Below, one piece after another: positions 14,666 through 20,939 of a DNA stretch of 25,577 nt. Made by a program: the position numbers and the translations under genes. The DNA is from an uncultured Carnobacterium sp. (GTDB taxonomy: Bacteria; Bacillota; Bacilli; Lactobacillales; Aerococcaceae), in contig CAJPNA010000002.1 of NCBI GenBank assembly GCA_905371865.1, positions 1 through 25,577 of the forward strand, read 5' to 3'. Within the stretch, counting starts at the first letter, position 1, and every line of letters starts with the position of its first letter. Below the pieces are notes generated by a model, which saw only the letters and a list, made by a program, of their open reading frames with translations, searched no databases and was not told the origin of the DNA.

Positions 14666-15556
14666 TTACATTTTTTCTAAACGGTTAATACGGTTTTCCG
14701 TTGAAGGGTGGGTTGCAAAAAGCGAATCGCCACTTTCTCCAAACGGATTCGAAATGTATAATGTTGCACTTTGTTTATTCGCTTCCGTCATTGGCGGTGC
14801 TTCAGAAATCTTTCTTAGGGCAGAAATAAGTCCATAAGGATTTCTTGTAAATTCGACTGCTGTTGCATCCGCTAAATATTCACGGTTTCTGGATAATGCG
14901 AGTTGTAAAATCGTCGACATAAATGGTCCAAGAATCATTGCAACTAGACCAATCACCATAAAAATTGCATTGGCTCCGCCTTCATCATCATTATCACTAC
15001 GTCTTCTTCCGCCACCCCAGAACATCATTCGACTACCAAATTGAACCAGTAATGCTATGACTGCTCCAAGCGCAATAGCGATGGTTTGTAAACGAACATC
15101 ATAGTTGCGAATATGCCCAAATTCATGAGCAATAACGCCTTCCAATTCCTCACGATTTAATCGTTCAAGTAACCCTGTTGTCACTGCTACTGCAGCTGTT
15201 TGAGGCGAACTTCCTGTTGCAAAAGCATTCGGAGACTCATCTTGAATAATAAACACTCGAGGCATTGGAACTTGAGCAACCATCGACATATCTGTCACAA
15301 TATTCCATAACATTGGCGCTTGATTTTTATCCGTGATTTCTCGGGCATGATTTAACTGCATCACTACATTTGTCGCATTCGAAATCATCATCAATGAATA
15401 AATTCCACCAATTACTACAGCAAGGATTACTCCAGCTGTTGCATTATTTAATGTGGAATATCCAACTCCGATTCCTACCGCAATGAAGAGCACCATATAT
15501 AAAGCAATCACAACAATTGTTCTTCTTTTATTAGAAGCAATTTGCTGATGTAACAT
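14666..15556 (-). CDS. htpX: Membrane zinc metalloprotease HtpX
   Basis: M48-family integral-membrane protease that degrades misfolded membrane proteins. It has 296 residues. Two N-terminal membrane helices (about 13-31 and 40-58) precede the catalytic region with HEFGH at 144-148 and the third zinc ligand Glu226 in NREYLAD. Two further hydrophobic segments are at 158-174 and 196-218, and the C-terminus has the conserved SLFATHPSTENRINRL. The ATG at 15556-15554 has AAGGAG about 7 nt upstream. It follows lemA by 32 bp and precedes a terminator; lemA-htpX is a recurrent pair in streptococci and relatives. Confidence 0.95.
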   Translation of the reverse strand: MLHQQIASNKRRTIVVIALYMVLFIAVGIGVGYSTLNNATAGVILAVVIGGIYSLMMISNATNVVMQLNHAREITDKNQAPMLWNIVTDMSMVAQVPMPRVFIIQDESPNAFATGSSPQTAAVAVTTGLLERLNREELEGVIAHEFGHIRNYDVRLQTIAIALGAVIALLVQFGSRMMFWGGGRRRSDNDDEGGANAIFMVIGLVAMILGPFMSTILQLALSRNREYLADATAVEFTRNPYGLISALRKISEAPPMTEANKQSATLYISNPFGESGDSLFATHPSTENRINRLEKM

Positions 15557-15588
15557 ATCAGTACTCCTTCCTTCAGATTGAATGTTGA

Positions 15589-16149
15589 TTAAAATTTAAC
15601 TTCAGGAACTTTGCGAGCTTCTACTGGAGTTTCTAATAAATCTTCTTTTGTAAATCCACCAAACCCAGCAATAATGTTTGTTGGAATGGATTGAATTGAG
15701 ATATTATATTTGGCCACACTAGAATTGTATAATTGACGAGAATACGAAATTTTATTTTCAGTGTTTGTTAGTTCTTCTTGAAGATTCAAGAAGCTAGTAT
15801 TTGCTTTTAACTCAGGATAGCTTTCTGCTAGAGCAAAAATTGTTTTTAAGGCTCCTGTTAATTGATTTGAAGCATCCATTTTTTCTTGCGGCGAAACATT
15901 ACTACCCATATTAGCAATTTGATTTCTCATTGCAATCACTTGAGTTAATGTATCTTGTTCATGTTTTGCGTATCCTTTGACTGTTTCAACAAGATTGGGG
16001 ATTAAATCATTACGACGTTGCAATTGTACATCAATTTGTGACCATGCTTCTTTTACCCAGTTTTTTTGTTGCACAAGACCATTATAAGAAGCAATTGCCC
16101 AAATTATAAGTACCGCTACAATTCCAAGAATAATATATAATATTGTCAT
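15589..16149 (-). CDS. lemA: LemA family protein
   Basis: A 186-residue LemA protein: one N-terminal membrane helix (about 3-20) and a helical bundle outside or along the membrane. Conserved stretches are YNGLVQQKNWVKEAWSQIDVQLQRRNDLIPNLVETVKGYA, TEN(K)ISYSRQLYNSSVAKYN and FG(G)F. Its function is uncertain; it is often paired with htpX, as here. The longer open frame would begin at 16251, but the ATG at 16149-16147 has AAAGGAG (16165-16159) at 9 nt and puts the membrane helix at the N-terminus as in the family. It is divergent from the SUKH gene. Confidence 0.93.
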   Translation of the reverse strand: MTILYIILGIVAVLIIWAIASYNGLVQQKNWVKEAWSQIDVQLQRRNDLIPNLVETVKGYAKHEQDTLTQVIAMRNQIANMGSNVSPQEKMDASNQLTGALKTIFALAESYPELKANTSFLNLQEELTNTENKISYSRQLYNSSVAKYNISIQSIPTNIIAGFGGFTKEDLLETPVEARKVPEVKF

Positions 16150-16179
16150 TTTTAAACACTCCTTTATTTTTGTTACCTT

Positions 16180-16214
16180 CATTGTACCATATTTTTTATA
16201 TTGAGTGTACAATG
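16180..16214. promoter_or_regulatory. lemA-htpX promoter region with an inverted repeat
   Basis: Minus strand TGGTACAAT (16189-16181) forms an extended -10 for lemA; no good -35 is present. The same bases belong to a perfect 8-bp inverted repeat, CATTGTAC (16180-16187) and GTACAATG (16207-16214), lying between the divergent lemA and SUKH genes. The symmetry suggests an operator. Confidence 0.5.
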
Positions 16215-16249
16215 AATTAAGTAGATGATAGCAGATACTATTGCTAAAC

Positions 16250-16274
16250 AAATCCTACTTTAGTTGGATTTTTT
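16250..16274 (+). promoter_or_regulatory. Terminator-like hairpin in the SUKH gene leader
   Basis: Plus strand AAATCC-T-AC / GT-T-GGATTT with loop TTTA, followed by a run of six T and then the ribosome site of the next gene. No plus-strand gene precedes it, so it may attenuate the SUKH gene. The stem is short. Confidence 0.35.
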
Positions 16275-16290
16275 CGTAGAAAGGAGTACT

Positions 16291-17001
16291 ATGATTCAAC
16301 ATCACTTTTTTTCTCCCATTCCACAAACACTTCAATCCTTCCATCGTTTTTCACTTCCAAAAGAATATCTTTCTTTTCTTAAAGAAAACGGTGCCGGCTA
16401 TTTAAAGAAAACTAAGATTAAAACAAGCGAACCTACTCGTTTTGGATTAGAGTATGCTCTTTGTAATGGAATTTGCGGATTTACTTCTGGTCCCTATTTC
16501 CCAAGTATTTTATGTCAAGAGTGGGAGGATACAGAAACCGGTCTTCCTGAATATCTTGTTATATTTTTCCAAGATGGCCCCATTTATTATTGCTTCGATT
16601 ATCAACAGGGTTCTCAAACGGAACCCAGTATTCGATTTGTTGACACCGAAATGGATCAATGGATGACGATTGCTGACAACTTTTCAGATTTTCTTAATCG
16701 ATTAGAAATGACTATGGAAGAAGTAAACTATGATTCAAAAAAATGGATGACTCTTCACACATTGAATCAACAAATCGGCCAAGAAAATCTCCAGCAAATC
16801 GATACTTTACTTGAAATTGCGCAAGAGGTCTATCCTCAATTATACCTACAATGGACCTTATCTATTTTAGAGACATCCCAAAATGCTGCACTAATTGACA
16901 TTTGTCAGGAAAGATTCTTATTTGTTCAGACCTATTTGCCCATGGAGTTTAATTCTTATCCTGAATTTGAACAATGTTGTCAATACGTTAGAAAGAATTA
17001 G
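16291..17001 (+). CDS. SUKH (SMI1/KNR4-like) domain protein
   Basis: A 236-residue cytoplasmic protein. Residues about 12-140 look like a SMI1/KNR4 (SUKH) domain: FSLPKEYLSFLKENGAG (20-36) is the usual entry helix and glycine turn, EYLVIFFQDGPIYYCFDY (87-104) the central strands, and NFSDFLNRL (130-138) the closing helix. The last 95 residues are a helical tail I cannot place. SUKH proteins are often immunity proteins of polymorphic toxins, but many are stand-alone with no known role; no toxin gene is adjacent. The ATG at 16291 has AAAGGAG 4 nt upstream; an upstream in-frame ATG at 16264 has no site. It is one of only two plus-strand genes, divergent from lemA and convergent with cdd. Confidence 0.8.
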   Translation: MIQHHFFSPIPQTLQSFHRFSLPKEYLSFLKENGAGYLKKTKIKTSEPTRFGLEYALCNGICGFTSGPYFPSILCQEWEDTETGLPEYLVIFFQDGPIYYCFDYQQGSQTEPSIRFVDTEMDQWMTIADNFSDFLNRLEMTMEEVNYDSKKWMTLHTLNQQIGQENLQQIDTLLEIAQEVYPQLYLQWTLSILETSQNAALIDICQERFLFVQTYLPMEFNSYPEFEQCCQYVRKN

Positions 17002-17013
17002 AAAATGTAATAC

Positions 17014-17042
17014 AAAAAGGGAGGACATAAGCCTCCCTTTTT
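17014..17042. terminator. Bidirectional terminator between the SUKH gene and cdd
   Basis: AAAAAGGGAGG / CCTCCCTTTTT with a 7-nt loop, located between two convergent genes and ending in T-runs on both strands. Confidence 0.92.
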
Positions 17043-17059
17043 GTTGTCTTATTTCAGTA

Positions 17060-17464
17060 TTACATTGTCAACGTAGTAAACGAATAAGGTACAAGTTCTT
17101 CTAATTTTAATTCGAGAATTTCACCTTTTCCATTCAATAGAAATACTGGAGTTTCTGGTCCACAGAATTCAACCATGACTTGACGGCAAATGTTACAAGG
17201 AGGTAGGAAGCCTTCTGTCTTTCCTGCAACTGCAATAGCTGCAATATCTCCTTGGCGGTATCCTTGCGAAGCTCCGTAGAAAATCGCGCTACGTTCTGCA
17301 CAGTTTGTCACCCCAAACGATACATTCTCCACATTCGCACCTGTAATCACACGGCCATCTTTATATAAAACCGCAGCTCCTACAGGAAATTTTGAATACG
17401 GACAGTAGGCATTTTTTAACACTTCTTTTGCTTGCTCCATAAGAGCTACTTTATCAATTGTCAT
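17060..17464 (-). CDS. cdd: Cytidine deaminase
   Basis: Zinc-dependent homotetrameric enzyme that converts (deoxy)cytidine to (deoxy)uridine in pyrimidine salvage. It has 134 residues, the normal short bacterial form. Zinc and catalytic motifs: Cys55-Ala-Glu57 in TNCAERSA and Cys90/Cys93 in PPCNICRQ; the substrate segment FPVGAAVLYKDGRVITGANVENVSFG (26-51) is typical. The ATG at 17464-17462 has AAAAGGAG (17480-17473) at 8 nt. It is monocistronic with a clear promoter and is divergent from the ABC transporter gene. Confidence 0.97.
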   Translation of the reverse strand: MTIDKVALMEQAKEVLKNAYCPYSKFPVGAAVLYKDGRVITGANVENVSFGVTNCAERSAIFYGASQGYRQGDIAAIAVAGKTEGFLPPCNICRQVMVEFCGPETPVFLLNGKGEILELKLEELVPYSFTTLTM

Positions 17465-17495
17465 TCGTTGAACTCCTTTTTATTGTTGTATTCCT

Positions 17496-17523
17496 ATTAT
17501 ACAGATTTTATAAGGAGTTTCAA
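17496..17523 (-). promoter_or_regulatory. cdd promoter
   Basis: Minus strand TTGAAA (17523-17518), a 16-bp spacer, and a perfect TATAAT (17501-17496). Confidence 0.75.
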
Positions 17524-17569
17524 CATTTCCCCTACCAACTTTTTACTAAATTTCCTACTTCAGTCCTAT

Positions 17570-17596
17570 GTGTACACTCCGCAACTGTGGTACACT
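17570..17596 (+). promoter_or_regulatory. Promoter/operator candidate of the ABC transporter gene
   Basis: Plus strand TGGTACACT (17588-17596) can serve as an extended -10. It overlaps one arm of a perfect inverted repeat GTGTAC-N14-GTACAC (17570-17575 and 17590-17595). No good -35 is present, which would fit activator dependence or a weak promoter. Confidence 0.4.
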
Positions 17597-17623
17597 AGGG
17601 ACATTGATGAAAGGAGCTTGGTG

Positions 17624-20149
17624 ATGCTACAACTACAACATATTTCAAAAGTTTATCATACAGCTAATCAAGAGTTTCACGCGTTGAAGGATATCTCGAT
17701 TCGCTTCCGTGAAAATGAGTTTGTCTCCATTCTCGGGCAATCGGGTTCTGGGAAAACCACCCTATTAAATATCATCGGTGGACTCGACCAATACACATCT
17801 GGTGATTTACTCATCCAAGGAAAATCAACAAAGCAATTTAAAGACCGCGATTGGGATAGCTACAGAAACCACACGATCGGATTTGTTTTCCAATCCTATA
17901 ATCTGATTGGTCACCAAACGGCACTCTCGAACGTCGAGATTGCGATGACGCTCTCTGGTGTTTCAAAAGCAGAACGCAAAAAACGTGCCATCGAAGCGCT
18001 CGAACGAGTTGGTCTAAAAGACCATTTATATAAGAAACCAAGTCAGATGTCTGGGGGACAAATGCAACGAATCGCGATTGCGCGTGCCCTTGTGAATAAT
18101 CCAAAAGTCGTTTTAGCTGACGAACCTACAGGAGCGCTCGATTCCGAGACTTCAGTTCAAATCATGGAGTTATTAAAAGACATCGCCAAGGAACGTCTGG
18201 TTATCATGGTGACGCATAACCCAGAACTTGCTGAAAAATATTCTACTCGAATTGTACAAGTATTGGATGGCAGTATCTTGAGCGACTCAGATCCGTACAA
18301 CCCAACAGAGGAGATAACACAAGGCGATATTCAGTTCACCAAGACGAAGATGAGCTTTATGACGGCGTTGGCCCTTTCGTTTAATAACTTATTGACGAAG
18401 AAAGGCCGTACCTTCCTGACTGCCTTTGCCGGTTCTATCGGGATTATCGGGATTGCCCTTATCCTGGCCCTCTCGAATGGTGTGAGCGACTACGTGAAGA
18501 AGGTGCAAGAAGATACCCTCGTCTCTCTTCCACTGACGATTAGCGAGCAGAACCAAAGCAATCTGCTAGCCACTCCGCCTGATTTAGGTGAGAAACCTTA
18601 TAAAGAGAATAATGAGCTTGGCGTTAATACTGTCCTTACAAAATTATTAAAAAAACAAATTGGTAAAAATGATTTAGCTTCTTTTAAAAAATATTTGGAA
18701 GAGAATGCTTCTCAAGTCGAAGCTCTTACAAAAGATGTTCGTTATCAATACAATTTACAACCTTACATTTATGAAAGCGATACTTCCAATGGTCCAAAAA
18801 GTATCCTTCCTTCCACTCTTGCAGATGAAGTCGAAACTTCTAACCAAACAATGAAAGGCTACTTGCATAATATTGACTATTGGAGTGAACTTTCGAGTGA
18901 TACGGCCATGTTAGAAAGTCAGTACGATGTTTTGGAAGGACGTTTGCCAAAAGATAAATCAGAAATCGTCCTTATCGTCGATGAAGATAACCAAATCAGT
19001 GATCTACTCCTTTATAACTTGCGTATCAAAGATCCTAGCGAATTAAACGATGCGAAAAAACTGGACGAACTCAAATTGCAAACGTATCAATATAGCGATT
19101 TCATCGGAAAAACATTCAAAGCCGTTGTCAACACAAACCGATTCGTTAAGGAAAACAACCAATGGATTAATAAAATTGACAACCAATCATATATGAAGAC
19201 ACAAATCGAGAAAGGCCTTGAGCTTAAAATTGTCGGTGTTCTTCGTCAAAAAGAAGGCACAAGATCTAGTGTGAACTCTCCTTCTGGCGGCGTAGCCTAT
19301 ACAAGCGCCCTTATCGATTACACTTCTGAGCAAATTCAAAATAGTGACATCGTGAAGGAGCAAGAAGCCAACCCAACCATCAATGTATTTACTGGAAAAG
19401 AATTTGCTAAAGACCCAAAACCATTCAATTCGGCTGATTTAACCGAAGAAGAAAAAATTCAATTGGCAAAAATGACGCCTGAACAACAAGCGCAATACGT
19501 CCAACAATACAACGACAACTTGGCTGCCACTTACGAAGAAAACCTGGCAAAATTGGGGGTTATCGACAAATCCAAACCGGCTGCCATCGAGTTCTACACC
19601 TCTTCGTTCCAACAAAAACAAGAATTGAAGGACTTCATCAACGCCTATAACACGGCGAAAAAAGACGCCGGCGAAGACGACAAAGTGCTCGCCTACTCTG
19701 ACGATATTCAAACCATCATGTCATCCATTACAACAATGGTGGGTGTGATTACAACGGTGCTCGTTGGTTTCGTGGCTATCTCCCTTATCGTTTCATCGAT
19801 TATGATTGCGATTATCACGTACATCTCGGTTCTCGAACGTACAAAAGAAATTGGAATCTTACGTGCAATGGGAGCTTCGAAGAAAGATATCCGTCGCATC
19901 TTTACCGCAGAAACTGCCATCGAAGGATTTATTTCCGGGGTACTCGGTATCGCGATTACGCTCCTTGCGACTTTTCCTATTAATGCGATTGTTGCACAAA
20001 CAACCAAGGTCGACGGAGTTGCACAATTACCATGGGATGCCGCTCTTATCCTAATTCTCATTTCTATCGTTCTTACAGTCTTGGCTGGTTTAATTCCTTC
20101 GCGTATCGCCGCAAAGAAAGATCCAGTCGAATCGCTCCGTAGCGAATAA
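17624..20149 (+). CDS. ABC transporter, ATPase fused to a MacB/FtsX-type permease
   Basis: An 841-residue fusion. The N-terminal LolD/MacB-type ATPase has Walker A GQSGSGKTT (38-46), Q-loop Gln90, signature MSGGQMQR (142-149), Walker B VVLADEPTGALD (162-173) and H-loop His198. The permease part has one helix at about 268-286, a large extracellular domain (about 290-700), then three helices (704-733, 765-785, 804-825) with the FtsX hallmark ERTKEIGILRAMGASKKDIRRIF. Such transporters work as mechanical pumps exporting peptides or giving antimicrobial-peptide resistance; the substrate here is unknown. The frame opens 64 codons earlier, but the ATG at 17624 has AAGGAG (17611-17616) at 7 nt. No two-component system is adjacent. 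Base use in about 18590-19250 is more AT-rich than the rest of the gene. Confidence 0.92.
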   Translation: MLQLQHISKVYHTANQEFHALKDISIRFRENEFVSILGQSGSGKTTLLNIIGGLDQYTSGDLLIQGKSTKQFKDRDWDSYRNHTIGFVFQSYNLIGHQTALSNVEIAMTLSGVSKAERKKRAIEALERVGLKDHLYKKPSQMSGGQMQRIAIARALVNNPKVVLADEPTGALDSETSVQIMELLKDIAKERLVIMVTHNPELAEKYSTRIVQVLDGSILSDSDPYNPTEEITQGDIQFTKTKMSFMTALALSFNNLLTKKGRTFLTAFAGSIGIIGIALILALSNGVSDYVKKVQEDTLVSLPLTISEQNQSNLLATPPDLGEKPYKENNELGVNTVLTKLLKKQIGKNDLASFKKYLEENASQVEALTKDVRYQYNLQPYIYESDTSNGPKSILPSTLADEVETSNQTMKGYLHNIDYWSELSSDTAMLESQYDVLEGRLPKDKSEIVLIVDEDNQISDLLLYNLRIKDPSELNDAKKLDELKLQTYQYSDFIGKTFKAVVNTNRFVKENNQWINKIDNQSYMKTQIEKGLELKIVGVLRQKEGTRSSVNSPSGGVAYTSALIDYTSEQIQNSDIVKEQEANPTINVFTGKEFAKDPKPFNSADLTEEEKIQLAKMTPEQQAQYVQQYNDNLAATYEENLAKLGVIDKSKPAAIEFYTSSFQQKQELKDFINAYNTAKKDAGEDDKVLAYSDDIQTIMSSITTMVGVITTVLVGFVAISLIVSSIMIAIITYISVLERTKEIGILRAMGASKKDIRRIFTAETAIEGFISGVLGIAITLLATFPINAIVAQTTKVDGVAQLPWDAALILILISIVLTVLAGLIPSRIAAKKDPVESLRSE

Positions 20150-20162
20150 CAACTAAATCTCA

Positions 20163-20200
20163 AAAGGTGGATAAAGTCCAAGACTTTACCCACCTTTTTT
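20163..20200 (+). terminator. Rho-independent terminator of the ABC transporter gene
   Basis: A 16-bp stem, AAAGGTGGATAAAGTC / GACTTTACCCACCTTT with one mismatch and loop CAA, followed by T-run and TATT. It starts 14 bp after the stop. Confidence 0.93.
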
Positions 20201-20210
20201 ATTGCCTAAA

Positions 20211-20242
20211 TTAACATATATGTTAATTAACATATATGTTAA
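20211..20242. repeat. Two tandem copies of a 16-bp palindrome
   Basis: TTAACATATATGTTAA is repeated exactly, head to tail with no spacer. Each copy is a perfect palindrome, and it differs from the core of the palindrome at 7328-7351 by one symmetric base pair. Confidence 0.8.
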
Positions 20243-20260
20243 TTTCAGAAAACCGCCCCC

Positions 20261-20457
20261 AGCACTCCTGGAGTCTCAAAAGCAAAAGACAACTCGACTT
20301 TTCACAACCAATTGAGTTAGCCATGGGATGCAGTCTAACTTTGCCTAAACTAAAGAAAACAAAAACCCTCTGGACTCTGCACTCCTAGCCATAAAAAAAA
20401 CAAAAGACAACTCCGCTTTATACAACCAATTGTATTAGCATCAAGTCTAGCGTAAGA
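20261..20457. repeat. Degenerate direct duplication of about 118 bp
   Basis: The segment from about 20261 (GCACTCCT, CAAAAGACAACT, ACAACCAATTG, TTAGC, then a TCTA stretch) reappears from about 20379 with the same landmarks in the same order, offset 117-118 bp (CAAAAGACAACT at 20283 and 20401). No ORF with a ribosome site lies in it. Confidence 0.6.
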
Positions 20458-20492
20458 ACAGAATTTAACACAAACTTTTTCAGTGGAACGAA

Positions 20493-20661
20493 AAACATCT
20501 TCAGATTATATAGTGGTATTTGTAAGGACAAATACCCAATGTGAATTACAGCTGCTAAGAAATTTATTTCCTAGCAGCTGTTTGAAGCTTGGGAACCTGG
20601 AGACTACAGGCTTCAGGTGGTATCCTTACATTTACCACTATTAATACATCTGAAGATGTTT
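20493..20661 (+). repeat. Structured intergenic element, copy C
   Basis: The outermost 14 bp pair perfectly (AAACATCTTCAGAT with ATCTGAAGATGTTT). TAGTGGTA (20511-20518) with TACCACTA (20633-20640) and TGTAAGGA (20521-20528) with TCCTTACA (20623-20630) also pair, separated by a symmetric TT/TT. Inside, in plus orientation: the motif AATGTGAATTA (20538-20548), a 32-nt hairpin CAGCTGCTA/TAGCAGCTG (20549-20580), the motif TTTGAAGCTT (20581-20590) and hairpin ACCTGGAG/CTTCAGGT (20595-20618) with loop ACTACAGG. The order and motifs match copies A and B, but the stem sequences are different. It lies downstream of the ABC gene terminator and faces pepC. Confidence 0.75.
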
Positions 20662-20691
20662 AAAGTGACACTGATTTAGTTTATTGATGAA

Positions 20692-20939
20692 GTTGAGCTC
20701 GCCATCGCAGAAATGGCGTGCGTTTCCCGAAACGTCCGCACGACTCGTTCCGAGTCCTTTCCGGCGTTCCGGTCCAACGGTCCATTTCTGAGCGCGATGT
20801 CTCACATCCTTTGTAGTTGAGCTCGCCATCGCAGAAATGGCGTGCGTTTCCTGAAACGTCCGCACGACTCATTCCGAGTCCCTTACGGCGTTCCAGTCCA
20901 ACGGTCCATTTCTGAGCGCGATGTCTCACATCCTAGGCT
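20692..20939 (-). repeat. Two GC-rich 124-bp tandem repeats overlapping the pepC stop codon
   Basis: Copy 1 is 20692-20815 and copy 2 is 20816-20939; they differ at only a few sites. Both are clearly richer in G+C than the surroundings. Each unit contains inverted arms (CAGAAATGG with CCATTTCTG, plus CATCG with CGATG) around smaller hairpins (CGTTTC/GAAACG, GACTCG/CGAGTC). The pepC stop (20935-20933) lies inside the end of copy 2, so on the minus strand the repeats form the 3' end of pepC mRNA. The 124-bp period is not a multiple of 3, so the open frames across it are not a coding repeat. No separate terminator for pepC was seen. Confidence 0.85.

Noticed and set aside
16150..16251. 34-codon N-terminal extension of lemA
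   Set aside because: It covers the lemA promoter and ribosome site; the family starts at the membrane helix.
16264..16290. Earlier ATG for the SUKH gene
   Set aside because: It has no ribosome site and lies within the leader hairpin; AAAGGAG lies just before the ATG at 16291.
17432..17623. 64-codon N-terminal extension of the ABC transporter frame
   Set aside because: It overlaps the cdd start and both promoters; AAGGAG precedes the ATG at 17624, where ATPase homology begins.
20641..20929. 74- and 82-codon frames across the 124-bp repeats
   Set aside because: The repeat period is not a multiple of 3, so the copies are read in different frames; no ribosome site and odd composition. They are a by-product of the GC-rich repeat.
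20692..20939. CRISPR array
   Set aside because: Only two long contiguous repeats without spacers and no cas genes.
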